This document shows, one piece after another, positions 33,238-42,124 of a stretch of 64,000 bases of DNA (positions within the stretch are counted from its first letter, which is position 1; each line of letters begins with the position of its first letter). Source of the stretch: Lutimonas zeaxanthinifaciens (GTDB taxonomy: Bacteria > Bacteroidota > Bacteroidia > Flavobacteriales > Flavobacteriaceae). The notes under the pieces were generated by a model. It saw only the letters and a list, made by a program, of their open reading frames with translations. It did not search any database and was not told the DNA's origin. A program made the translations under genes and the position numbers. Location: assembly GCF_030503675.1 (NCBI RefSeq), contig NZ_CP129964.1:1488001-1552000 (forward strand), written 5' to 3'.

Positions 33238-34092
33238 ATGGAAGATAAGTGGCTTTTTGAAATTTCAACAAAGCATAGCCTATTTCAACTAAATTTAAAA
33301 GAAGTTTGGCGCTATAGGGATTTACTCTGGTTATTTGTTAAGCGGGATGTTGTGACTTTATATAAACAAACTATATTAGGCCCTTTATGGTATTTCATAC
33401 AGCCTTTGTTTACAATGGTTATTTTCACCGTGATATTTAATCGAGTTGCGGGTATAAGCACTGGAGAAGTTCCAGCTTATTTATTTAATCTTGCAGGCAT
33501 TGTCACTTGGAATTATTTTAAGGATAGCCTCACGGCAACATCAGATACATTTAAGAAAAATGAACAAATTTTTGGAAAAGTATATTTTCCGAGAATTATT
33601 ATGCCTATGTCGATTATTGTGTCTAATCTTTTAAAATATGGTATCCAGTTAATAATTTTCATTGGTTTTTACCTTTATTATATTTTGGTTGAAGGATTAA
33701 ATATTTATCCTAATTCAAGTTTGGTATTTTTGCCTGTTTTGATCATTGTTATGGGGATGTTTGGATTGGGATTAGGGATGATTTTTTCCTCAATGGTCAC
33801 AAAATATCGAGATCTTACATTTTTACTAACTTTTGGAATTCAATTGTTAATGTACATGTCAGCTGTTTTTTATCCTCTATCTCTTATCAATGAAAAGATG
33901 CCAGATTATTCATGGATTGTAAATTTTAATCCAATGGCACATATCATAGAAACCGCGAGATATATGATGCTAGACACCGGAGAAATAACTCCTTTCAGTA
34001 TTGGATACACCGTGATTACAGCTGTTTTGGTGTTTTTTCTCGGCATCATAATTTTTAATAAAACTGAAAAAACCTTTATTGATACTGTTTAG
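33238..34092 (+). CDS. Polysaccharide ABC exporter, permease subunit (Wzm-like)
   Basis: This protein of about 284 residues belongs to the ABC-2 type permeases. 'YRDLLWLFVKRDVVTLYKQTILGPLWYFIQPLFTMVIFTVIF' near the N-terminus is characteristic of Wzm/TagG/KpsM exporters, followed by five or six membrane segments ('IVTWNYFKDSLTATSDTFKKNE', 'LITFIGFYLYYIL'-like, 'GMFGLGLGMIFSSMVTKYRDL', 'YMSAVFYPLSLI'). I prefer the ATG at 33238 over the TTG at 33223. It pairs with the Wzt-like ATPase gene that starts 5 bp after its stop, and moves lipid-linked glycan across the inner membrane. Confidence 0.93.
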   Translation: MEDKWLFEISTKHSLFQLNLKEVWRYRDLLWLFVKRDVVTLYKQTILGPLWYFIQPLFTMVIFTVIFNRVAGISTGEVPAYLFNLAGIVTWNYFKDSLTATSDTFKKNEQIFGKVYFPRIIMPMSIIVSNLLKYGIQLIIFIGFYLYYILVEGLNIYPNSSLVFLPVLIIVMGMFGLGLGMIFSSMVTKYRDLTFLLTFGIQLLMYMSAVFYPLSLINEKMPDYSWIVNFNPMAHIIETARYMMLDTGEITPFSIGYTVITAVLVFFLGIIIFNKTEKTFIDTV

Positions 34093-34097
34093 CAAAT

Positions 34098-35384
34098 ATG
34101 AGTAAGAAAGACATTATACTAAAGGTAGAAAAAGTTTCTAAACAATATCGTTTAGGACTCATTGGAACAGGAACCATCAGCCATGATTTGAATCGTTGGT
34201 GGTATCGAATTCGCGGTAAGGATGATCCGTATCTGAAAATTGGAGATACAAATGATCGTTCATCAAAGGCGGAATCAGAATATGTTTGGGCGTTAAAAAA
34301 TATTAATTTTGAAGTGGAAAGAGGGGAAGTTCTTGGTATAATCGGTAAAAATGGAGCAGGGAAGTCTACTTTGTTAAAGATACTCTCGAGGGTTACCGGG
34401 CCAACTACAGGAAGTATTAAAAGCAAAGGTAGGATAGCTTCACTTTTGGAAGTCGGAACCGGCTTTCATCCTGAATTGACTGGTAAAGAGAACATTTATC
34501 TTAACGGAGCTATTTTAGGCATGACTAAATCCGAGATTAATGCTAAGCTAAATGAAATAGTTGAGTTCTCAGGATGCGAACGTTATGTGGATACTCCAGT
34601 AAAAAGATATTCGAGCGGAATGCGAGTTCGTTTAGCCTTTGCAGTCGCTGCTTTTTTGGAGCCAGATATCTTGGTTGTAGATGAGGTTTTGGCGGTAGGC
34701 GATGCAGAATTTCAAAAGAAGGCGATAGGTAAAATGAAGGATATAAGTTCTAGTGATGGAAGAACGGTACTTTTTGTAAGTCATAATATGTCTGCCATTG
34801 AAAATTTGTGTGACAGATTAATAATTATTGACAAGGGAGGAGTCAAATACGAAGGTAATGTGGAACAAGGTATAGTTAGTTATTTAAATAGTGAAAAATC
34901 AAATTCATTGTTAGAGCTTTCTTCAAGAAAGGACAGGATTAATGGGAATATCTTCCGATTTACCTCTGTGGAAGTTTTTTCTGGTTCAATTGAGAAAATG
35001 TATCCTCCAAGAACTGGAAAGACTCTATTTATTAAGTTGAATTATGAATCTAAAGAGAAGTTTGACAAAGTCCTTGTTAGAATCATAATATCCAATAATA
35101 TGGGTAAAACTTTATTTGTTTGCAATAATTTTCACTCTTCTAAGGCTTTTGATCAAATATCAAGAAATGGATATTTCCTTTGTACCATACCTAAATTAGG
35201 GTTGTTAAGTGATAACTATTTAATCAGTTTGAAATGTGTGAGTCATAAAGAAATAATTGATGAAGTTGAAAATGCTACTAATTTTAATGTCACTGAGGGA
35301 GATTTCTTTAGTACAGGAAAAGTACCAAGTATAAACTCGGTTCTTGTAAATCATGAAATAAATTATTTTTCCGTTAAGAATTAA
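34098..35384 (+). CDS. Polysaccharide ABC exporter ATPase with C-terminal glycan-binding-like domain (Wzt-like)
   Basis: In this 428-residue protein the ATPase part (residues 1 to about 265) has Walker A 'GKNGAGKST' (83-91), 'VGTGFHPELTGKENIYLNG', signature 'YSSGMRVRLAFA' (171-182), Walker B 'ILVVDEVLAVGD' (191-202) and H-loop His229. The remaining 160 residues ('FRFTSVEVFSGS', 'KTLFIKLNYESKEKFDKVLVRIII', 'FLCTIPKLGLLSDNYLISL') look like the beta-sandwich of Wzt C-terminal domains. In E. coli O8/O9a that domain recognises the modified non-reducing end of the finished O-antigen. The next gene encodes a candidate end-modifying enzyme. Confidence 0.93.
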   Translation: MSKKDIILKVEKVSKQYRLGLIGTGTISHDLNRWWYRIRGKDDPYLKIGDTNDRSSKAESEYVWALKNINFEVERGEVLGIIGKNGAGKSTLLKILSRVTGPTTGSIKSKGRIASLLEVGTGFHPELTGKENIYLNGAILGMTKSEINAKLNEIVEFSGCERYVDTPVKRYSSGMRVRLAFAVAAFLEPDILVVDEVLAVGDAEFQKKAIGKMKDISSSDGRTVLFVSHNMSAIENLCDRLIIIDKGGVKYEGNVEQGIVSYLNSEKSNSLLELSSRKDRINGNIFRFTSVEVFSGSIEKMYPPRTGKTLFIKLNYESKEKFDKVLVRIIISNNMGKTLFVCNNFHSSKAFDQISRNGYFLCTIPKLGLLSDNYLISLKCVSHKEIIDEVENATNFNVTEGDFFSTGKVPSINSVLVNHEINYFSVKN

Positions 35385-35390
35385 ATATAA

Positions 35391-36602
35391 ATGAAAAACA
35401 ATATTTTAGTGGTAGGCCCTTCCTCGGCTGGAAAGTCTACTTACATTAAAAAATTATTAAATGATAATGAGCTAAACGACTATAAGGTTTTTATGGCTCA
35501 TGAATTTCCGAATAATAATGTTCCAATAGAAAACTGTATTTTCCATTATAACACTTTTAATGCTTTTAAAAATTTTAATGATAATTGGCAAAATGCTTTG
35601 AAAGAAGATGAGTTTTTGAATGAAGTGTTTGAAAAAAGCAAATCGCTTGAGATTCATTTATTACTTGTTGATAGACTAGTTTTATTAAAAAGAATACTTT
35701 TGAGAAAACAAGTCGAACCAATTTTTAGAAATAAAAAATCAAAGTATCCTGGAAATAAATTCATTAATATTCTATTTTCAATAGATTATGTGAAATTTTA
35801 TCGTGAAACCATAATGTTTTTTGAGTCTAAAAATATTGAATTGATTATTTTAGATAGTAATCAAGAAAATTTTGACAAAATAGAAGTTGAAGAAAAAAAA
35901 ATATTTAGTAGGAGCTCAGAAATAAATGTTAATTATACAAAAAATGAGATAGAAGAGATTATTACAAATTTTCAATTCGAATATCAAAAAATTGATCTTC
36001 CATATGGATTAAGTACGAAAGGTCAGGATAGAGACAATACTTCAAATTTCATCTTTAAGAATAGTTTAGAAGGAAAGTCGGTATTAGACGTAGGATGTGC
36101 CTATGGTTATTTTTGTTTTGAGGCAGAAAAAAGAAATGCAAATAGAGTTTTGGGAACTGAGTTAAAAGAACATAGATTTAATGGAGCCAATATTTTAAAA
36201 ACCATAAAGGGAAGTGAAGTTGAATTTTTAAGACAAGATATAATTAAGGATAGAGTTGATGAAAAATTTGATACCATTCTCTTATTAAATGTTATTCATC
36301 ATTTAGAATTTCCATTTTACAGTCTAAAGGTATTATCTGAAATGTGTAAAGACACATTAATAATAGAATATCCGACATTAGATGATGAGAAATTCCGTTC
36401 AAGTACCAAAATGAATTGGTTTCGAAAATCAAACAAGCCCTATGTAGGGGTAAGTCTCTTGAAAGAAAAGGATCAAACTTTTGTTTTTAATGATGAGGCT
36501 TTGAAAAGATTTTTAATAGACAATTTCTCTTATTTTCACAAGGTTGAATTCTATAAATCACCATTTGATAAATCTCGAAGATTAGCAATTTGTAAAAAAT
36601 GA
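35391..36602 (+). CDS. P-loop kinase-like / SAM-methyltransferase fusion, candidate chain-capping enzyme
   Basis: This 403-residue protein joins two domains. The N-terminal part (1 to about 175) is a P-loop NTPase with Walker A 'GPSSAGKST' (9-17), and 'LEIHLLLVDRLVLLKRILLRKQ' (near 87-107) could form the lid region of a small kinase. The C-terminal part (about 200-403) is a class I methyltransferase with SAM motif 'VLDVGCAYGYF' (231-241), 'VEFLRQDII' and 'LLLNVIHHLEFP'. It begins 6 bp after the Wzt-like gene. Known WbdD proteins, which cap E. coli O9a chains, combine methyltransferase and kinase domains in the opposite order with another kinase fold, so an analogous role is inferred only. Confidence 0.8.
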   Translation: MKNNILVVGPSSAGKSTYIKKLLNDNELNDYKVFMAHEFPNNNVPIENCIFHYNTFNAFKNFNDNWQNALKEDEFLNEVFEKSKSLEIHLLLVDRLVLLKRILLRKQVEPIFRNKKSKYPGNKFINILFSIDYVKFYRETIMFFESKNIELIILDSNQENFDKIEVEEKKIFSRSSEINVNYTKNEIEEIITNFQFEYQKIDLPYGLSTKGQDRDNTSNFIFKNSLEGKSVLDVGCAYGYFCFEAEKRNANRVLGTELKEHRFNGANILKTIKGSEVEFLRQDIIKDRVDEKFDTILLLNVIHHLEFPFYSLKVLSEMCKDTLIIEYPTLDDEKFRSSTKMNWFRKSNKPYVGVSLLKEKDQTFVFNDEALKRFLIDNFSYFHKVEFYKSPFDKSRRLAICKK

Positions 36603-36611
36603 TTGAGATTA

Positions 36612-37430
36612 ATGAAGAATAATAGAGTTTTAATAATTCTAGGAATGCACAGATCTGGCACATCGCTTACAGCGCAATGGTTAGATACTTGTGGTTTAAA
36701 ATTGGGTAATAGATTATTGGGAAGTGATTTTTCAAATACAAAAGGGCATATAGAAGATTTAGACTTTCTGGAACTGAATAAATTAATTTTGCAATCTAAT
36801 AATTTAAGTGAAACTGGTTTAAAAGGTGATTTGAGCAAGATTATTTTTGATGATTACCTACTGAATAGAATTAAGTCTTTATGTCAGTTTAAGAATGAAT
36901 TAAATGAGCAATGGGGATGGAAGGAGCCAAGGACATGTCTTTTTATTAATGAGTATTTGAAGTATCTCCCTGAGGCAAAAGTTCTTGTCATATTTAGGGA
37001 TCTTTCAAAGGTGAGAACTTCTTTAATCAAAAGAGATATTAAAAGATTAAAACGAGACATTAAGAAATCATCGTTAGTCAAACGAGTTAAATGGCGGTTA
37101 TTCAGTAAAAGATATATTAGGCGATTAGTTAAAACTAAGAATGAACAATATTTGAAAACAAATATTTATTATCATCAGCTACTGGTTAACTTCATTGAAA
37201 ATCATTCTCAAGGTACTATGGTCGTTTGTAATATTGATAATTTGAAGACAAGAGATCAGGTCATTTTCAATAAATTAGTTGACATGGGGTTTACTTTAAA
37301 AAATATAAATTTTTCGTCGGTTTTTGATCCATTGCTTTTTGATGAAAGGAATAGTTATATTATAAATAAGAACAAGATGACTGATGAAGAAAAAGTACTT
37401 TTTGATAAATTGACAGAATATGAAATTTAA
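36612..37430 (+). CDS. Sulfotransferase family protein
   Basis: In this protein of about 272 residues the N-terminal PAPS 5'-phosphosulfate-binding loop is 'ILGMHRSGTSLTAQWL' (near 8-23). 'GWKEPRTCLFINEYLKYLPEAKVLVIFRDLSKVRTSLIKR' (near 100-140) holds the 3'-phosphate-binding arginine/serine region. It is soluble and presumably cytosolic, transferring sulfate from PAPS to a sugar hydroxyl of the glycan precursor. The start is the ATG at 36612, because the frame upstream begins at a TTG right at the previous stop. The 3' end overlaps the next gene by 11 bp. Confidence 0.85.
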   Translation: MKNNRVLIILGMHRSGTSLTAQWLDTCGLKLGNRLLGSDFSNTKGHIEDLDFLELNKLILQSNNLSETGLKGDLSKIIFDDYLLNRIKSLCQFKNELNEQWGWKEPRTCLFINEYLKYLPEAKVLVIFRDLSKVRTSLIKRDIKRLKRDIKKSSLVKRVKWRLFSKRYIRRLVKTKNEQYLKTNIYYHQLLVNFIENHSQGTMVVCNIDNLKTRDQVIFNKLVDMGFTLKNINFSSVFDPLLFDERNSYIINKNKMTDEEKVLFDKLTEYEI

Positions 37431-38346
37431 AATCTATGTAATCATAGTAACATATAACGGATCAAAATGGATCGATAAATGTTTTGGAAGCCTCTTGAAA
37501 TCCAGTGTTCCATTGGAAATATTTGCTATTGATAATTCTTCAACTGACGGAACACCTGATATTATCAGAGCAAAATATCCCAATGTAAAAGTTATTGAAA
37601 CAGGTGAGAATTTAGGATTTGGGAAGGCAAATAATATAGGTTTGAAAAAAGCCATTGATAATGAAGCAGACTTTGTTTTTCTTTTAAATCAAGACGCATG
37701 GATTGAGGATGAGTATACTATAAGCAAATTAGTTTTAGCCGCAGAAAAGAATAAAAACTATGGTGTTATTTCACCAATTCATTTGAATGGATCCGGGGAC
37801 AAATTAGATAAAAAATTTGGTCAATATTTATATAATCTTGGAGGGAGAACTTATTTTACCGATAAATTAAGAGAAAGGATTACATCTGAAATTATTGATG
37901 TAGAATTTGTGAACGCTGCAGGATGGTTAATTACGAAAGAGTGCCTCAGCAAAGTAGGGTATTTTGATTCTTTGTTTTACCATTATGGAGAAGATTATAA
38001 TTATTTACAAAGAGTCCATTTCTTTTCTTATAAAGTAGGTGTATTGACGACGTCATTTATTAATCATGACAGAGAAGGAGTTGTTAACTCATTTCACAAA
38101 GACAGTTATTTTTTAAAAAAAATAGGATATAAATGTGAATGGGCGGATGTAAATCGAAGTTTTGATAAAATTAGTTCTGAGTCGGAGAATGTAATAAAAT
38201 TAAAAAGGGAAAAGTTGTTTAGAATGTTTATGCATTTTCATTTTAATACTTTTTTTAGAATTAAGAAGGAAATAATTGAACTAGAAGAAATTAGACAGTT
38301 ATGTCTTCAGTCATATGAGCAAAATCGCCTTCCGCTGAAAGATTAG
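37420..38346 (+). CDS. Family 2 glycosyltransferase (rhamnosyltransferase-like)
   Basis: In this 308-residue GT-A enzyme, 'YVIIVTYNGSKWIDKCFGSLLKSS' opens the nucleotide-binding half, with 'FAIDNSSTDGTPDII' and 'TGENLGFGKANNIGLKKAI' (near 62-80). The metal-binding site appears as 'FLLNQDAWIEDEY' (QDA in place of DxD), as in WbbL-type rhamnosyltransferases, followed by 'NAAGWLITKECLSKVGYFDSLFYHYGEDYNYLQRV'. Donor dTDP-rhamnose would fit the rfbCD genes, but this is inferred. It overlaps the sulfotransferase gene by 11 bp. Confidence 0.9.
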   Translation: MKFKIYVIIVTYNGSKWIDKCFGSLLKSSVPLEIFAIDNSSTDGTPDIIRAKYPNVKVIETGENLGFGKANNIGLKKAIDNEADFVFLLNQDAWIEDEYTISKLVLAAEKNKNYGVISPIHLNGSGDKLDKKFGQYLYNLGGRTYFTDKLRERITSEIIDVEFVNAAGWLITKECLSKVGYFDSLFYHYGEDYNYLQRVHFFSYKVGVLTTSFINHDREGVVNSFHKDSYFLKKIGYKCEWADVNRSFDKISSESENVIKLKREKLFRMFMHFHFNTFFRIKKEIIELEEIRQLCLQSYEQNRLPLKD

Positions 38347-38473
38347 ATTATTTTTATTGGCACACTCCATCTTACAAGTATTCAATCTATTGATTATTTA
38401 ACATCTTAGTATTCAGTAAATTCCTAAGTTGAAAAAAGATTTAATAAGACTCTGAATTTATTTATAAATTAAT

Positions 38474-39430
38474 ATGAGAAAGATAAAAATTTCTGTAATT
38501 ATTCCGGTCTTTAATGCTGAGATGTTTCTTAAAAGAGCTGTAAGCAGTGCTTTAGATCAAAAAGAAGTGAAAGAAGTCCTTTTAATTGAAGACAATTCCA
38601 ACGATGATTCTCTTAAATTGTGTGAAAGTTTAGAACAAGAATTTGAACAAGTTCATTTATACAGACATCAGGGAGGAATAAATAAAGGAGCAGGGGCATC
38701 GAGAAATTTGGGAATTAATAAGTCCCGTGGTGAATTTATTGCTTTTTTAGATGCTGATGATTTTTATAAGCCCGATAGGTTCAAGAAAGATGCTGAATTG
38801 TTTAATAATTTTGAGTGATACGAGGCTGTATATGGAGCATTAGGTCTTGAAGTTCAAGATGAAAAGGGACGTGAGGCCTGGAAAAAAAGAGGGTTAAATG
38901 AAAATTCACTAACAACTCTTCGAGGAACCATTAACCCCAATGATCTTTTTGATTTTCTGACAGGTTTTAGAAAATTACCAAACTCTAAAGGATATTTTCA
39001 TGTAAATTGTTTTACAGCCAGGAGAGATCTTTTAAACAAATTCAAGATTCGATTTCCGGAGAACTTACGTTTGCATCAAGATACTGTATTTTTATGGCAA
39101 TGTGCATATTATCTTAAATGCTACTCTGGTGAGACGAATAGAGCATTGGCAATTCGAACTGTTCATGTTAAAAATAGATATATTCACAATAAAAAAGAGA
39201 ATTTTACTCGATATCTTATGTATCGAGAATTAATTAGTTGGGGTAATCAAATCAATATGGAGACCGATAGAATTGATTTTTTTAAAAAAAAATATGGGTT
39301 TTATCTATCTAAATTATCAAATATTGAAAAACCTCGAAATTTATTCATGAATGATGTTTGGGGTGGTATATATAAAATTAATACTTTCTCTTCCGTTAAG
39401 TTTAGTCTTCGTTTCATGCTAAATGCTTAA
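38474..39430 (+). pseudogene. Family 2 glycosyltransferase interrupted by an in-frame TGA
   Basis: One reading frame runs from ATG 38474 to TAA 39428-39430 and is broken only by TGA at 38816-38818 (codon 115). Before it comes a normal GT-A start ('ISVIIPVFNAEMFLKRAVSSALDQ', 'LIEDNSNDDSL', 'GASRNLGINKSRGEFIAFLDADDFY'). After it the frame continues with plausible GT2 sequence ('YEAVYGALGLEVQDEKG', 'VNCFTARRDLLNKFKIRFPENLRLHQDTVFLWQCAYYL'). Full length would be 318 residues, like its neighbours. A single change from TGG or CGA would create the stop, so a recent nonsense mutation or a sequencing error is likely. Any truncated product would lack the acceptor half. Confidence 0.88.
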
Positions 39431-39525
39431 TAGAGATGTTTAAACTTCTTTATTGTGATAAAAAAAGATTGAGATATATCTAATTATTTTTTCTGCTTAG
39501 GCTCATTAAGTCATCATTATATAAA

Positions 39526-40488
39526 ATGACAATCAACTACAATTCTGAAAAGAATCCTAATCTTGTTTCTGTTATCATTCCTACTTACAACAGAGCTCAT
39601 TTAATTGGAGAGACCTTGGAAAGTATAATGAATCAAACATATGAGAATTGGGAATGTATTGTTGTTGATGATGGTTCAACAGACAATACCAAAGAAGTAA
39701 TGAAGAAATATTGTTCTCTGGACAAAAGGATAAAATATTTTCCTAGACCTACGAACAGACCGAAAGGAGGAAATGGAAGTCGAAATTATGGGTTCGAAAT
39801 AAGTAGCGGGGAATTTATTAACTGGTTTGATTCGGATGACTTAATGCACAAAGACAAACTTTCATTACAAGTATCGTCTTTAATTCAAAGTGAATATCCT
39901 TTCTCAGTTTGTAACTCTTTGATTTTTGAAAATTCAGTGGATAATATTATTGGATTTAGATTTGATAAGATAAGCTCGTCAAATCCGTTTAGTGATTATT
40001 TAAGAGGCGATATAGGGTGGCTTACAACAGCTCCTTTATGGAAAAAGGAATTTCTTAACGAAAATGACTTCAAATTTGATGAAAAACTTTTGGCTGCTCA
40101 AGAATGGGAGTTTCACTCGAAAATACTGCATAAATTCCCAGATTACGATGTAATAAATGAAGGTTTGGTGTTATTAAGAAGACATAATGAAAATATATCG
40201 AATAATCCTTCCAAAAAAAGAATTGCAAAAATTAATTATTATTATGCACGAAAAAATATTCAAAATTTGATGGATAGGATAGAAAAGAATAAGTTTGAAA
40301 ATTATTTTAAATTATTTTATGCAAATACGTATAAATATTTTTTACGATCAAATAATTTAAAAGAAGCCAAAATTATCATTAAGAATGAGATTTTCGGACA
40401 AAAAACTATGCTTTTTACCATTAAGTTTATATTTTTTTCTTGTATTTATTTATTAACAAAGCGAGGAGGAAAATATATAGTGTTATAA
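39526..40488 (+). CDS. Family 2 glycosyltransferase
   Basis: This 320-residue GT-A enzyme has 'VSVIIPTYNRAHLIGETLESIMNQTYENWECIVVDDGSTDNTKEVM' at the N-terminus (shown in overlapping parts: nucleotide-binding strand and DDGSTD), 'GGNGSRNYGFEISSGEFINWFDSDDLMH' with the DSDD metal site near residue 103, and 'LAAQEWEFHSKIL' near 186. The C-terminal 100 residues are basic and end with a short hydrophobic segment, suggesting membrane association. Donor and acceptor are unknown. Confidence 0.9.
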   Translation: MTINYNSEKNPNLVSVIIPTYNRAHLIGETLESIMNQTYENWECIVVDDGSTDNTKEVMKKYCSLDKRIKYFPRPTNRPKGGNGSRNYGFEISSGEFINWFDSDDLMHKDKLSLQVSSLIQSEYPFSVCNSLIFENSVDNIIGFRFDKISSSNPFSDYLRGDIGWLTTAPLWKKEFLNENDFKFDEKLLAAQEWEFHSKILHKFPDYDVINEGLVLLRRHNENISNNPSKKRIAKINYYYARKNIQNLMDRIEKNKFENYFKLFYANTYKYFLRSNNLKEAKIIIKNEIFGQKTMLFTIKFIFFSCIYLLTKRGGKYIVL

Positions 40489-40517
40489 AAAAATAAATAC
40501 CCTTAAATATATTATAA

Positions 40518-41399
40518 ATGTTCAAATTTGATTATCAAAAGCCTAAGGTTATTTCAGAAATAGGATGTAACCATATGGGGAATTTTGAAATTGCAAAAGA
40601 GCTAATACGTCTGTCGAAAGATGCAGGTGCTACCGTAGCTAAGTTTCAGAAGAGAAATAATAAGGAGTTGTTAACCAACGATCAGTATGAAGCACCTCAT
40701 CCAAATCCCTACAATTCTTATGGAGACTCATATGGGGCTCACCGAGAATATTTGGAGTTCTCGTTAGATCAACACCGTGGACTCAAAGAATATGCCGAGA
40801 ATATAGGAATTGATTATGCAACTTCGGTTTGGGATGTAACTTCTGCGAAGGAAATCATTAGTCTTAATCCAAATCTTATTAAAGTACCATCGGCATGTAA
40901 TAACAATTTTGAAATGCTTGAGGTTCTGAGAGATGAATACAAAGGAGAAGTTCATATTTCATTTGGGATGACTATTCAGGAAGAAGAAGAAAATATTATT
41001 AATTTTTTTGAAGATACAAATCAAGCAAAAGATCGTCTTATAGTTTACTCTTGTACTTCTGGTTATCCGGTTCCTTTTCCAGATATATGCCTGCTCGAAA
41101 TCAATCGGTTATATCAAAAATTTTCCGATCGGGTGAAGGAGATTGGATTCTCAGGACATCATCTGGGAATTGCAGTAGATGTTGCGGCTTATACTCTCGG
41201 AGCTAAATGGATTGAAAGACATTTTACAAAGGATAGAACTTGGAAAGGAACTGATCATGCAGCTTCTCTTGAAGTTCCCGGATTATCGAAATTAGTTAGA
41301 GACCTAGATCATACTTTTGAAGCATTAGCTTATAAGAAAAATGAAATTCTGGAAATTGAAAAAGTTCAAAGAGAGAAATTAAAATATAGAAAAGCTTAA
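40518..41399 (+). CDS. NeuB-family ulosonate (sialic-acid-like) synthase lacking the SAF domain
   Basis: This 293-residue TIM-barrel synthase is homologous to NeuB/PseI/LegI. Landmarks are 'ISEIGCNHMGNFEIAKELI' (12-30), 'AKFQKRN', 'YATSVWDVTSA' (100-110), 'IKVPSACNNNFEMLE' (121-135), 'YSCTSGYP' (177-184) and 'GFSGHHLGIAVDVAAYTLGAKWIERHFT' (metal-ligand histidines 214/215 and 235). It condenses phosphoenolpyruvate with an aldose or aldose phosphate. The protein stops at the end of the barrel; the C-terminal antifreeze-like SAF domain of ordinary NeuB (about 60 residues, substrate-capping in the dimer) is absent. A neighbouring CMP-transferase and KdsC-like phosphatase suggest a phosphorylated nonulosonate or ulosonate intermediate. 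Confidence 0.88.
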   Translation: MFKFDYQKPKVISEIGCNHMGNFEIAKELIRLSKDAGATVAKFQKRNNKELLTNDQYEAPHPNPYNSYGDSYGAHREYLEFSLDQHRGLKEYAENIGIDYATSVWDVTSAKEIISLNPNLIKVPSACNNNFEMLEVLRDEYKGEVHISFGMTIQEEEENIINFFEDTNQAKDRLIVYSCTSGYPVPFPDICLLEINRLYQKFSDRVKEIGFSGHHLGIAVDVAAYTLGAKWIERHFTKDRTWKGTDHAASLEVPGLSKLVRDLDHTFEALAYKKNEILEIEKVQREKLKYRKA

Positions 41400-42124
41400 T
41401 GGAGGTTTTAGCTATAATACCTGCAAGAGGTGGTAGTAAAGGTTTACCAGATAAAAATATACTTCCTCTTTTAGGACATCCTTTGATTGCATATAGTATT
41501 GAAGCAGCAATACGGTCGTCTCTAGTGACAAGAATTATTGTTAGTACAGATTCAAAGGAAATTGGGAAAATAGCTTTGAAATATGGAGCGGAAGTACCTT
41601 TTTTAAGACCTGAAATCTATGCTCGAGATACGAGTTCAGATCTTGAAGTTTTTAAACATGCATTAGATTGGTTAAAGAAAAAAGAAAATTACCATCCTGA
41701 TCTTGTAATTCAATTGCGCCCTACATCTCCGGTCAGACCAGAAGGTATTATTGATGCATGTATTGAAAGATTGATAAATAATTATTCAGCTGATAGCTTA
41801 AGAATAGTAACTCCATCTCCAATTACTCCCTATAAAATGTGGACACTGTTGGATGAGAACGAACCTCTTAAGCCTCTACTCTCTATTGAAGGAATAGAAG
41901 AACCGTATAATGAGCCTCGGCAACGTTTACCGAAAACTTACTGGCAAATTGGAACACTTGATGTCATAAAACCCACGGTTATTGAGAATGAAAACAGTAT
42001 GTCGGGAAAAACAATTTTGCCCTATGTACTAGGAAATGAATTTGCCGTTGATATTGATGATTTGGAAAGTTTTAATAAAGCTGGCATAGTGATTGAACAT
42101 AAGAACTGCATAAAATTCAAATGA
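41399..42124 (+). CDS. Acylneuraminate cytidylyltransferase family protein (CMP-ulosonate synthetase)
   Basis: This 241-residue protein begins with the CMP-transferase signature 'LAIIPARGGSKGLPDKNILPLLGHPLIAYSI' (CTP-binding loop). It continues with 'RIIVSTDSKEIGKIALKYGAEVPFLRPE', 'VIQLRPTSPVRPEGIID' (near 106-122) and 'AVDIDDLESFNKA' near the C-terminus, where the aspartates bind Mg. It activates the product of the preceding NeuB-like enzyme to a CMP-sugar in the cytosol. The start shares one base with the preceding stop. The exact sugar is unknown. Confidence 0.92.
   Translation: MEVLAIIPARGGSKGLPDKNILPLLGHPLIAYSIEAAIRSSLVTRIIVSTDSKEIGKIALKYGAEVPFLRPEIYARDTSSDLEVFKHALDWLKKKENYHPDLVIQLRPTSPVRPEGIIDACIERLINNYSADSLRIVTPSPITPYKMWTLLDENEPLKPLLSIEGIEEPYNEPRQRLPKTYWQIGTLDVIKPTVIENENSMSGKTILPYVLGNEFAVDIDDLESFNKAGIVIEHKNCIKFK

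Noticed and set aside
38816-38818. Selenocysteine or programmed readthrough at the TGA
   Set aside because: The codon is not at a redox-active position, glycosyltransferases do not use selenocysteine, and no evident downstream recoding stem-loop was seen; a point mutation is simpler.
39071-39430. Separate small gene of 119 codons
   Set aside because: It is in the same frame as the glycosyltransferase start at 38474 and is simply the part after the nonsense codon beginning at an internal ATG.
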